Of a stretch of 64,000 nucleotides of DNA, positions 33,341 through 44,365 are shown piece after piece. A model generated the notes under the pieces. It saw only the letters and a list, made by a program, of their open reading frames with translations. It ran no database searches and was not told the DNA's origin. How positions within the stretch are numbered: the first letter of the stretch is position 1; each line of letters opens with the position of its first letter. Made by a program: the position numbers and the translations under genes. This DNA is from Bettongia penicillata ogilbyi (lineage: Eukaryota > Chordata > Mammalia > Diprotodontia > Potoroidae). The DNA lies in NCBI GenBank assembly GCA_023548195.1, contig JAJHZJ010000221.1, positions 2,648,001 to 2,712,000 of the forward strand, in the 5' to 3' direction.

Positions 33341-35599
33341 ACTAGTAGGGGTAAGGATTTTGATCTGAAAGCCCTGGAAAACTGTCCCAAATAATGTTAG
33401 TTTGAAGATATAGATTTTATTTCCCTACACAGGATGATGAAAACAAAACATATTTAAACCAGATGGGATTTGGTTTATAGTATGGGCTGGCAGCTGGAAA
33501 GTATCAGGAAACGGAGTTTCACCATAGTAATGTGTAAAATAGAATGTTTTGAAGGATCTTGGGCTCCCTTTCTTTCAGTATGTATAGATAGCGATGGTGT
33601 TTAGATGTATGCTACGTAGACTTGTACGATGTTACGCAGGCATTTGATTTCTGTTTTAGTAACACTTGTGAAGTGGGTACAAGTGGAATTACTTCTTTGT
33701 GATTTTAATAGTGTCTCCTGGCTATTAGCAAGTTTATAAACTTACTGATTTTGGACTTTAAGGTCAGGTAGATTGGGAGATGACAAATTTACTATGTATC
33801 TATCTGTATAGAGGCAAATTCTCACTGATTTCATTTTTTTTTAATGACACACTAAAACGCAGTATATAATTTGTCATGTTTTACAGCTGCTTTGCTCTTG
33901 TGAAGAGTTAATGCACCAAAACTAAACCATTTTGGAATTTAGAGGCAGGTTACTGGTTGTGCTTTTTTTAATCTCCACCCTTGTTTCTGCCTTATTTTCC
34001 TTTCTGTAGGGAAGGAAAATACTTTTGTTTGAGTGTTTTAAAATCTTGTAACTCCCGGTAGTTATTTTGCTGATGATCTCCAACTCCAGCTCCTTGTGGC
34101 TGCTAGAACTGAGTTTTTACTGGCTAGTTTGTGGTTCTATTTCACTTCCACATTATAATGCTCAAAGGAAAACTGGTTTGGGTTTAAAAGTGCAAAGCTA
34201 ATTTTATGCCAAAATGGAATTTAACTTGGATAGCTAATGGAACCCATGAATGGATTTGCATGTTTTGTAAGATTAACTAGATTAGTATAAGAAATAAAAT
34301 ACTTGATTAACCAAATTTGGAAATTCAGTAGATTACAATATGCAGACTGATTTCGGAGCCTGTTTTTAACACTAAAGTGCTCTACTTGAGATGGCTTCTT
34401 TCATCTTAATGTGAAGACTTAGTCCTGACTGTTCAAGCACCTCTATCACCCACCCTACTTAGGGTGTGTTCCCTAACCTTGGATTACCACGTACCTTAGA
34501 CTCTCCCTCTCATTTAGATACATATCACTGTAAATATACTGTTCAGAATGCCACAGTCCCTACCTCCCCACACACATATCCACCCTTCCTTACCCAAAGA
34601 AGCAACCTCTGAAGGGAGGAGGTGGAAGGCAGTATTGTTGACTGATGGATTGAGTGCCCCTTTTCCTGAGAATTCCTATCTTGCCTGTCTTTAGCTTTCA
34701 GGGAGGCACGTGTACTGTTGGTAAGTATGGCCAGGGATGCATGTTTGACAAGTTAGCGGTGTGGCAGCTCTTCTTGCCCCTGGCCATGCTGTCTCAGGGT
34801 TTGTTTGGGTTGGCTGATGTCCAATACCCTGCTATAAGATACATTTCCTTGACAGTACAAAGTGTGGAACCACATTAGCTGCAGAGTTTAGAAAGGTTAG
34901 CTGCACACATACAATAAACATTAACAAACGAAAAGGCCCACCCACCTTTGACCTTGAATTTTGTTTTGTCGTTCCATGTTTTGGAATCACTATAGTATTT
35001 GATTAATAACCGCCTTAGAGTAATTGAGTCTTAGGTGTCCTTTCTCTCAGTCAGACCACTCACACTGCCTTGTTGGCTGCTTTGCTTACTTATTATAGCA
35101 ATGGTCAGGGTACTGGAGAGGTTGTTTATTTCAAGTAGCCTTCATGTGCCTTCTCCTTCTCCTCCCTCCCCCATATGTCTGTGTGCTACCTAATTTGTTT
35201 ACCTGTCCAATTGGTCTGGTAGGTGGGCTATGTGAATAGGGCCAAAGGAATACTCACCACGATTCGATTTTACCAGGAGGCAGTCAAGTATGTGTGATTG
35301 GCCTGTGTGGACATGCTGCCTCTGGAAGTTGCCTGTTGGCTTGGTTTCTTGGAATTTGTCTGCCCTGATTTGTGGCCAGATTTTGTAACTCTCTCACTCA
35401 AACTCATATTTGAGAACCAGCAGATCTTGAGTCTGTTTGCCCAGTCTTCAGCGTACTGAGCAAGAGGTTTCTTCATCCACAGATTAGGTGGTTGGACAGA
35501 ATTATCTTTAAGGTACTTTTGAGCGCTAACATTCTGTAATTCTAGTAAATTAAATCAACTGCTGTGTCAGAGCCCATTTGGAGGATTGGTAATGATCCT
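33341..35599 (+). other. WDR70: Intron sequence, mostly unassigned
   Basis: A MIR 3' half lies at about 35475-35550 (TTCATCCACAGATTAGGTGG). No gene or other repeat was recognised. Confidence 0.45.
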
Positions 35600-35702
35600 T
35601 TTATTTCTTTTCTTTTCTTTTCTTTTCTTTTCTTTTCTTTTCTTTTCTTTTCTTTTCTTTTCTTTTCTTTTCTTTTCTTTTCTTTTCTTTTCTTTTCTTT
35701 TC
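35600..35702 (+). repeat. (TTTTC)n pentanucleotide microsatellite
   Basis: There are about 19-20 near-perfect TTTTC units. The Lys/Arg/Glu repeat ORF on the minus strand and the Phe/Leu/Ser ORF on the plus strand that cross it are artefacts of the repeat. Confidence 0.97.
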
Positions 35703-37202
35703 GTAGGGGTTTCTGAATGTCCTCAGTGGCCCCTCTTTCCTGTCCTGTGTTATCCTTGTATTTCATCTCTCAGTGTCAAGTACTTCTTATTCTGTAGCAC
35801 TAGAGTAAAAATGAGTAATGTGAGAGAAGAATCAAGAAATTATTTTTACTATCCCTCACAGGGAATAATGAAATCTTCACTTGAATATTGTTGAAGGACA
35901 TATAAAATTTTGCTAGACATTTTACTACAAATATGTTGGTGGCTCTTCTAGCTTTAACTGCACGTGGCCATTGGGAAGTTCCTAGCAATCTAGTATGTTA
36001 TAAGACCATGAAGAGAAAGGCCAGGTCACTAGTTTTGCTCTGCCAGAGAAGGTCAGATATTGGTTGATTTTGGAAGAAGCAGCTAGAAAAGACAGCTAGA
36101 AAACCAAATTTTGAGAGAATGAATTCCGTTCCAAAACTCCAGTGAGTTTTCTTTAGTAATTACTGCTATAACTCTGAAGGGTAGATCCCTAATTTTGCTT
36201 TTTTTTTTTTTCATATTTCTCTGTGTCAAGGTACCTTCTCTAGCCTCATATTGCATGTGTTATCTACTATGTCAGAGAAGATTTTGCAATCCTGAAAAAG
36301 TAGGGGTGGGAGGAGTAGGGCCACTAATCTTTTCAAGGTTTCAGTGTGCTTTCTCCTCTGTTGACTTTATCTTCTTTCCTCCACTCCCTTTATCTCTACC
36401 ATCCCTTCCACTACTGTGCGTCCCTTCAGAAACCAAAAATGCAGGTTGTAGTTCTGTCTGAGCACTTTGGGGAACAGATTAAGAAGAGACAGCAAGAACT
36501 TTAGGGTCCATTGGATCCAGAAGTTCTGTGAGTTTTCCTCACTGCCAGTAAAATCACAGGATCATATGACACACTCATATTTTTTAATTGTGTTAAGACT
36601 TGATTCCATTATGCACATATTTTTATGGTTTTGTATTTTTTTTAAATCTGTGAAGTGAGATATAGGTGAATGACTACAAATGGGCAATACTGTTCCCAAG
36701 CACAGTACAAAATTCTGATCTCTATGATCAAGAAAATAGATATATGAAAGAACTGAGCCTCAGTCTGTCATCCAGAGGGACATGTTGTGTATGTAAAAGC
36801 ATGAAACATAGAGGTCCCAGTCCACTTCAGTGGTGAACCTAACTCACTCATGTGGGCCCGGCTTTTCAAGATACCAGCAACGCATGCCAACAGAACTGGG
36901 AAAGACTAGCTTTGTGGTTTCAGGGCTGTCAGAAAAGGGGGAAAAAATGCCAAGAATGGAACATTTCTTTGATTTTTAAAGAGTTTCATGCAAACACCAA
37001 GTGATGAGCTAAGAACTAAACATTATGACTATAACTGTGGGTCAGAAGAGAGTGACCTGAAAATTTATCAGTAACAGTAATGAGGAGGAAAAAAGAGATG
37101 TGTTTTATTTAATAAACTAGCGGTCAGCTGAAATTCTAACTAATATATTGAAATATTAACAAGAAGCAGAGCAAGTTATCTAATGTTCCAATCCTCTTTC
37201 AG
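35703..37202 (+). other. WDR70: End of the 32.5-kb WDR70 intron, unassigned
   Basis: The sequence leads into the exon C acceptor. I recognise no gene or repeat family. Confidence 0.45.
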
Positions 37203-37303
37203 AGTGTGGTACGCTGCTTGTGGCATCCGAAGTTAAACCAGATCATGGTTGGAACCGGAAATGGATTGGCTAAAGTATACTATGATCCCAACAAGAGTCA
37301 GAG
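37203..37303 (+). CDS. WDR70: WDR70 internal coding exon C (last WD40 blade)
   Basis: This 101-bp exon lies after the acceptor atcctctttcag and before the donor gtattt, which is weaker than the others. It begins in phase 0 and reads SVVRCLWHPKLNQIMVGTGN then GLAKVYYDPNKSQ, ending with two bases of an Arg codon. The LWHP and MVGTGNGLAKVYYDP strings fit the inner strands of the final propeller blade. Its phase fits exon B upstream and exon D downstream, so no exon needs to be missing from the 32.5-kb intron. Almost no residue here departs from what is known of the family, which suggests strong constraint. Confidence 0.95.
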
Positions 37304-38990
37304 GTATTTTATAAGTATAACTAATTGAAGATGAATAGCATTATAGGGGATGGAGGAGGGGAGGGAGATGGGTTTTTCTTTTTTTTACTTTGTTTCTTTT
37401 CCCTTTTATGGGTATCTGCCCTTTGGGAAAATGCAGGTGGTATGAGTAAGGCCTCCTAGCACTAAAATGTTGAGCTGATAGTGCTGGGCTTCAGAGAAGG
37501 TTTTGGTATCCTTGTTGATCCATACAGAATTCACAGTGTTGGAGAGTCTCCAAGGGATTTGTAATTCCTTAACTGGAATGTTGAGTGCAGGAAAAAAAAG
37601 TCCGTATTCTCTCTAGTCCACAGTGTGCATTAGGAGGGATGTGTGCACAAAGTTGGGAAATAGAAATGGAAATAGCTTGTTCCTTCTGTAGATTACTAGT
37701 TCAGATGTTTGGTAAGGTTGTTCTCTGCCAGCAGATGGAGACAGTACAATTTTATTTATTTTTGTATTTCCACCCCCACTCCCCCACATATCCTCACACA
37801 CAATTATTCTTCATTTATTTATTTTCCCAAGCTTTGGACTCTAAACATAGGTGTTCTAAAGATATTCTTGTCTAAAAGCACAGTATCTTAATTTGATCCT
37901 TCAGCTATTTCCATTTTCTTCACATTTGTCATCGCACCGGATTTGAAGTTTTTTATTCTTTTCCAAAAGGTCATTCTGTTTTCTTTTATGGAGAGAACTC
38001 TGATTTATAATTGTGGGGAGACTGACTTGCCATTCATTGTTGGGCAATTTATTGGTAAATTCTTCTCATTTTCCAAACAAGCTTTTCATTAAGCCTATTT
38101 TGACTAGTTTGTCTTTTTTTATTCTTTTAAAGGATAGAATGACTTAGTGAATATGCATTGTCCATGATCTGGTGCAGTGTATCAAAGCTGCCATTCCTCT
38201 TTTCCTATACAATACTATACCTTTCCCATATTTAGAAAAACAGGCCTACTGTGCTATATGAAACTAGTTGTCATTTTGCAGCTATCAGGGAGACTGAAAG
38301 CAAAAGATCTGAGATGGGAAGTCCATTTCTTTTGAGAAGTTTATTAAACAAATTCCAAATACGTTTTTTAAAAAGATATATTTTTCCTTGCTGATATTAA
38401 AATAGACATCCAAGTATTCTTTGCAAGAATACTTGTAGAAGTGTGGAGTTCCAGCCAGTTCAGCTCCATCTTGGGCAGCAGCCCCTTAGCTCTTGCCAAC
38501 ATTACCTGTCATACTGAATTCTGGACAGTTCCGTGGGTACTATTTGAGATGTGGACAGATGCCCTTCAGAATGTAGACTACCCAGGCTGCTTTTTTCTGT
38601 GTCCTAGGCTAGAATCTGAATTTTGTGTTCTTTGAGGGTAAAAAGGACAGATACTTAACTGACTCTACAAGGCTGTCTGCTTTTCTTTAAAAAAATAACT
38701 ACAAAGTTTTTGAAAATGGTATCTAAATTCTGTCCATTTGCTGTATTGTCTCACTAATCATATTACTTTCCAACAGCCACAAAGTGGTAAGTTTCCTATT
38801 TTGTAAGTGGAATTCCATTATCTTGGAAGCTATCTATTATCTGTTGCCCTTGGCTTGGGCAGTTCTGGACTTAGGCAAGATGGCATGTAGAGAGTGGACT
38901 TTGGAGCAGAAATGTCTGTTTATTTCAACATATGCTTTGTTTCCAGGACCAAAGAAAACGGCTTTTTCTTTCTTTTGTTTTTCCTCTCAG
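37304..38990 (+). other. WDR70: WDR70 intron C-D, unassigned
   Basis: This is a 1.7-kb intron with GT/AG ends. No repeat family or RNA gene was recognised in it. Confidence 0.6.
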
Positions 38991-39070
38991 GGGAGCAAAA
39001 TTATGTGTAGTTAAAAACAAACGGAAGACTAGGCAAGCTGAGACTTTAACTCAGGACTACATCATAACTC
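38991..39070 (+). CDS. WDR70: WDR70 internal coding exon D (basic linker after the propeller)
   Basis: This 80-bp exon follows the long pyrimidine tract and acceptor ttcctctcag and ends at the consensus donor gtaagt. Its first base completes Arg, and then it reads GAKLCVVKNKRKTRQAET and LTQDYIIT, ending with the first base (C) of a Pro codon. The KNKRKTRQ stretch is a basic patch that could serve as a nuclear-localisation or nucleic-acid-contact segment; that role is an inference. This segment marks the exit from the WD40 propeller into the C-terminal tail. Confidence 0.93.
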
Positions 39071-40911
39071 GTAAGTGATGGGAATGATTTTTAAAGGTTA
39101 TGTCCCTCGTCTGCTTTCATGTGGTGTTGATTTCATGGATTTTGAGGAGGAAAAAGCCTTCAGTTCAGGCATATATTGAAAGATTAGCTCATTCATATGG
39201 AAGGTACCACAGTCATGCAATAACTTTCTTACTTAACTTGGATGACTCATCAAAGACAGACAGGGCTGATGAATTCTTCATGTCAGTATTACAACCCAGA
39301 AGGGAAAATCCCAGCCGGTGTGTCCCATCATCATCAGGGTTGTGAGCCTCTGAAATACCCACAACTTAGCCTACGATCATGGGATGAGGATCCAGATATG
39401 TGCGTGTAAGGTTAAATTATGTGCAGCAAGATATACGATCTCAGTGAAGGCGAATTGTCTTCTCCAGGATTTATCAGATGTCATTCAAACAGGGAACATA
39501 CCTAACTGACCTGACAAAATTTGCTTTTTACAGAAACGTGCTGATTATTTTCCCTTACTGGATGCCCTTCCAAATGACTAAAACAACTGTTGAGAAAGAA
39601 AACTGAGTACCTTTTGAAGATGTTCAGCAAGCCCTACAGGGCCTAGGCTGATTTAGTGCCCTTGTGTCATGCCCAGGGGGCAGTGTGTGGCCAGTGGTTC
39701 TGTCTGGCAGATCAGATATAAAATCAACCTCCTTAGAACCTGGGATCATTAAAGATATCTCATGACATTTTTTGCAAGAGTAGAAGTGTTAAACTTGGTG
39801 TCATGACCAAATTCCAGCTCATGTAATTACATGCGGCTTACTTAAATTCCTCTCTACCCCCCACCCCCCCCTTTAAGTCGTTTGAAGTAGAAAAGCTATT
39901 TTTCACTTGCCCTCCTAAAAATCACTGTTGTGCACAGAGGCCGTTCTCCTCTGGCCACCCTCCTCTTCTCTCCCCTTGCCCCCCCCAAGGGAGGCGCCTT
40001 TCACTGGTGAGTGATGTGGTCTTGATTCCTAGGGATGAAAAAATAGTTCCAGATTCTTTGCTGTGAACAACTATATAAATTTTAGGCATTTGTATTTACT
40101 ACAAAAAATATCCCTATGCCGCTGACCCCCTGGAAAAAAAAAGTTTTCTTGAAAGAAGCCAGTGTTCATGTGAGTTTTAAAATGAATTATGCTGACTGTT
40201 TTGCTCCAGTGACAAGTATTTAACGCTCCCCTGCGCTTACCCCAAACCCAAAATAAAACTGTTATCTGACCCTCAGTATGCAGAGAAGTGTTACTTTGAT
40301 TTCTTTTTTATTTTGTGGAGTCATTTTCATATTCAGGCCTATAGCTCAAGTCACCACTAAATAGTCCACATTAAAAGTTCAGGCATCCCACTACATTCAG
40401 GGCAACCTTTATCCCAGTTTTGTTGGCATACAGTGTTTCTCTCTTCCGGCCTTCTACTGTTGCTCAGTGTTTCACAGTCTTCCTTGGACTTGGTCAAAGT
40501 TCAGTGATGTGTGAAGTGATTTCAGTGCTATGAAGCATCTGGGGAGGTTGGTGGGGTGGAAGGTATGTATATACAATGTAATTGTTAGTATCATTCATCT
40601 TTGACTTGTGATGGATAATCTGGGGAAGTCCCACAGAAACTGACTTTTAGCTGCTCACCAAATTTTATTAGCTTACTGTGACATGGATTTAACCATGTTT
40701 CCTGTGTGTAATTTCACTCCAAGAGAGGTGGACAAGTGATTCTAAAAATCTCAAAATTAAGTGGCCTAATTGGTTACAGTAAGACTGTCTGTTATTTTAA
40801 ATGGAGGCTGTCATTATGCCTTCCATTTCATGTTTCAATTGGTCATTCTTTTGCTATGTTTTTGAGTGGAAGAGTTATTATTAAAATGAATTTTTTTAAT
40901 ATGTCTTCCAG
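39071..40911 (+). other. WDR70: WDR70 intron D-E, unassigned
   Basis: This is a 1.8-kb intron with GT/AG ends. Runs of C occur near 39858-39870 and 39980-39986. No recognisable repeat family was found. Confidence 0.6.
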
Positions 40912-41028
40912 CTCATGCACTGCCTATGTTCCGTGAACCACGCCAGCGAAGTACAAGGAAACAGTTGGAAAAGGATAGATTAGATCCTCTGAAGTCTCAC
41001 AAACCTGAACCCCCTGTGGCAGGTCCAG
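40912..41028 (+). CDS. WDR70: WDR70 internal coding exon E (Pro/Arg/Lys-rich tail)
   Basis: This 117-bp exon has acceptor atgtcttccag and donor gtaaat. It completes Pro and reads HALPMFREPRQRSTRKQLEK then DRLDPLKSHKPEPPVAGP, ending with one base of a Gly codon. The segment is charged and proline-rich and looks disordered. It is colinear with the known C-terminal tail of WDR70. Intron lengths around it are 1.8 kb upstream and 13.4 kb downstream. Confidence 0.94.
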
Positions 41029-42299
41029 GTAAATATGATCTGTTGCTTTTATAGGTTCATTAAACAGCAAGGGGGAGATATTGCAAATTTAGATTATCTG
41101 TTCCTTTAAGATTTCTTCAGATGATTGCTTTAACAAACTATAATTTTGACCAGAATTTCCAATACATAGATATCATGTGGAACTTTAGACAAGTAGGAAG
41201 ATAACCAAAGTTTCTCTGCTAACAAAGTGAGGGGACCTTGACTATCTTCACTTGAAAGAGTTAGCGATAAGAACTAGACCTGTAATTTCCCTGGATCAAG
41301 AAAAATCTTTACATCCAGTCCAGGATGGCATTTTTTCTACCGCTGATGATCTCAGTTCCATAAACCACTGAGGGGTTAAGTAGTTTGCTCAGGGTCACCT
41401 AAGCTGTTTGTATCAAAGGCAGGGCTTATGTCCTGTTGTCCCGAAATTCAAGACTGGATCCCTATCCACTGTGCCTCTCATATTGGCTTAACAAGAATAT
41501 AAAAGTTTCTAGGATTTCCTGGAAATTCAATTCAACAAGCATATATTACTCGAAAATTACAAAGACAAAATAGTCCCTGCTTTCAAGGAGTATGCATTCT
41601 ATTGAAGGGAAACAGCATGTGTGTAGGAAATTAAATATCAACTCTTTGCCAAGTAATTTCCTGGGAAAGGGGACTAGCAGCCAGAGGATCAGGATAGACT
41701 TATGGTAGGCACCTTAAGAAAGGGAAAGTGGATGGTATGTGAATAACGGTATTCTCTGTTGCATGTTACAGTTCTCGCCTTGTAACATCTTTTATCTCAC
41801 AATTGCTCTGTACTCTGTAACTGTATAGAGCTATAGAGCTCACCTCTCACCTGTGTTTTAGCCCTGTTTCACCTTCTGACTGCAGTGATTTCTGCTTAGA
41901 TATCATTAAATTCATCATGAATAAAACTGAACTAATTTTTTCATCTAAAATTTCCTATTTGTATCAGTGATGAATCTTAGCCTTATCTTTGATTTCTCCT
42001 TTAATTTAATCACCAGATCGCTACTTGAAGTTCCTCTAATAATCTATCTCTTTCCATTCCCACTACCACTATCCTAGTCTAGGTTCTTAGGCCCTCTTGC
42101 TGAAAATTACTATGTACTGTGCTAAGTCATTTCAGCTCTTCTCATTTCTTACCTCCTCCTCAGGCTATCTTGAATATTATAATCAGCCTAATCTTGTTAA
42201 ATTGTCTCATTCATCATGTTCCCCCAGCTCAAAACTATTAAATGATTCTCTACTGACATAAAAGTACTGAATTGCAAGAAAAATCCTTGGTTCAAATTC
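41029..42299 (+). other. WDR70: Start of the 13.4-kb WDR70 intron: MIR and L2 traces
   Basis: About 41345-41485 is a MIR/THER1 core (GGGGTTAAGTAGTTTGCTC, then CTATCCACTGTGCC). About 41540-41640 is a reversed L2 3' end (AACAAGCATATATTAC then CAAGGAGTATGCATTCTATTG). About 41870-42250 looks like sense L2 coding debris. Confidence 0.55.
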
Positions 42300-42625
42300 T
42301 ATTTTTTTTTTAAATTAGTATATTTTTTGTTACATTTTAAGCTTTGAACTGCCTCCCTCCCTTCTCCCCACCATTTGACACAGATATGTATATATGTGTG
42401 TGATTGATATGTATATACATGTGTGTATATACACACATACATGCATACATATATAACATACATATTAATATACATAAACATATCTAATACTATACTATGC
42501 ATATTTTTATTTATCAGTTCTTTCTCTGGAGGTAGATCTCATCTTTCTTCATCGATCTGTAACCAACCTGTAGTTGGTTAGGGTATTTATAATACTCAGA
42601 ATAATTTAGTCATTGACAGTTATTC
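42300..42625 (-). mobile_element. L1 3' UTR fragment, antisense
   Basis: It begins with a T run and TTACATTTTAAGCTTTGAACTGCC. It ends TATTTATAATACTCAGAATAATTTAGTCATTGAC. The same text, with changes, occurs in the nested L1 at 46800-47050. A TATG/TGTA-rich segment lies at 42385-42475. Confidence 0.75.
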
Positions 42626-43574
42626 TTTTTTTTTAAATGTAAATTTATTTATTTAACTTTTTACATTCATTTTCACAAAATTTTGGGTTCCAAATTTTCT
42701 CTCCATTTGTCCCCTCCCCCCACCCCAATACACTGAGCATTCTAATTTCCCCTATCACCAATCTGCCCTCTCTTCTATCCTTCCTCGCTTCTCTTGTCCC
42801 CATCTTCTCTTTTGTCCTGTAGGGCCAGATGACTTTCTATTCCCCATTAACTGTATTTCTTATTTCCTATTAGCAAGAACAATACTTGACAGTTGTTCCT
42901 AAAACTTTGAATTCCAAATTCTCCCCATCCCTCCCTCCCTACCCATTCCCTTTGGTAAGGCAGGCAATTCAATATAGGCCCTATCTGTGTAGTTTTGCAA
43001 ATGACTTCGATAATAGTCGTGTTGTGTAAGACTAATTGTATTTCCCTCCATCCTATCCTGCCCTCCATTGTTTCTGTTCTGTCTTTTGATCCTGTCCCTC
43101 CCCGAGTGTTGTCTTCAAATTGCTCCCTCCTCCCATTGCCCTCCATTCCATCATCCCCCACACCCTGCTGATCTCCTCCCCCACTTTCCTGTATTGTAAG
43201 ATAGGTTTTCATACCAAAATGAGTGTGCATTTTATTCCTTCCTTTAGTCGACTGTGATTGAGAATTCTCTCTGTGCTCTCTGTCTCTGTGTCTGCATGCA
43301 TGTATGTATGTGTGTGTGCACGCGCATGTGCATGTGTATGTGTGTGTGTATGTGGGTAGTCCCACCAACTACCCAGACACTGAAAAATTTTAAGAGTTAC
43401 AAATATTGTCTTTCCATGTAGGAATGTAAACAGTTCACCTTTGCTAAGTCCCTTATGACTTCTCTTTGCTGTTTACTTTTTCATGCTTCTTCTCATTCTT
43501 GTGTTTGAAGGTCAAATTTTCTTTTCAGCTCTGGTCTTTTCATCAAGAATGCTTGAAAGTCCTCTGTTTCATTG
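42626..43574 (-). mobile_element. HAL1 fragment, antisense: 3' UTR and ORF1 tail
   Basis: On the minus strand it carries the last codons of ORF1 (43574-43500, with AAAAGACCAGAGCTG), the CACA/CATG tract, and the 3' UTR seen at 16461, ending in an A-rich tail read as T at 42626. It is 5'-truncated in ORF1. It shows that the ORF1-tail to 3' UTR junction of the 14006 element is a family feature and not a private deletion. The 173-aa minus-strand ORF at 42847-43368 is a chance reading of this UTR. Confidence 0.85.
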
Positions 43575-44039
43575 TCAAATTCTATTTCTTGAGCAGCTCT
43601 CTTAAACTGAGTGTCATTTTCCCTCATATGTGAAATACAGTTAAAAATATTTAGATAATAAAACACATTTTACCAAAGGCTCCAGGGATAGTATGCCCTC
43701 AAGATCATGAGCCTCAAATCCATTTTGGTCCATCCCCCAGGGGAACATTCCCTTTTGATATGAGGCCTGCCATCTCCACCATCACCACCACCAACTGCTA
43801 TGGAAAGGCAGACAGGTCAGCCCAGCTAAAACAGCATTTTGCCCCGAGAGACAGCATGTGCCTGGAATGCCAAATCCCTGTCATCACCTTGACCACAGCC
43901 TTTCCTAAGACCCAACCCTGTGTACTCCAGCAGCACCTCACTGACTACTAGCTCTGCTTTCAGCCCAGGCCCTGTAGCCATAGCCCAGGAAAACCACACT
44001 TGTGGAGACAGGGCAACTCTAGAGGTGCTGCATTTCCTG

Positions 44040-44180
44040 CCTCCTTCAAAGTAATAGCTATGAAAGATGAGGAAGAGCAGGTTCTTGCCACTAAAGTCCT
44101 TAGTGTTGCTGGATGGTTTGATATTAGAAAAGAATATGGTCTTATTAGTGAAAATTGCAGTAAAAAAGAATTTCCAACTA
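44040..44180 (+). pseudogene. Y-box protein cold-shock domain remnant (retrocopy fragment)
   Basis: The frame from 44060 reads EEEQVLATKVL, then WFDIRKEYGLISEN, then CSKKEF. It lines up with the start of the cold-shock domain of YBX proteins, where VLATKVL is followed by a WFN, RNGYGFI and N pattern; the RNA-binding aromatic positions W and F are kept. Key residues are altered (Lys-Trp-Phe-Asn to Gly-Trp-Phe-Asp, GYGFI to EYGLI), and similarity stops near 44180. No intron or start context was found. The region 43700-44040 upstream may be its 5' part, but I could not establish this. A decayed processed pseudogene is the best reading. Confidence 0.5.
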
Positions 44181-44365
44181 TCTTGCTACTAGATTTTAAG
44201 GACCATTGTACTTTTCCATCTGTCTTGTAGCTGAAGCCTGCCTTGTGTTAGAATACATTAGAACTTGAGAAAAGCAGGAACTTTCTTGCTTTTCTATTTG
44301 TGTCTTCATCACTTGAGACAGTGCTTTTCACATTGTAAGAACTTAATAAAATCTTCATTCATTTA

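Noticed and set aside
35542..35894. Lys/Arg/Glu-repeat and Phe/Leu/Ser-repeat ORFs
   Set aside because: They are translations of the (TTTTC)n microsatellite.
42847..43368. Minus-strand ORF of 173 aa starting MVGLPTYTHTYTC
   Set aside because: It lies in the HAL1 3' UTR, which is non-coding in the intact copy. Its start is the CACA/CATG tract.
43760..43951. 63-aa ORF MRPAISTITTTNCYGK as a gene or as the YBX N-terminus
   Set aside because: No convincing match to any protein was found. A link to the cold-shock remnant at 44040 is possible but not supported by a continuous frame.
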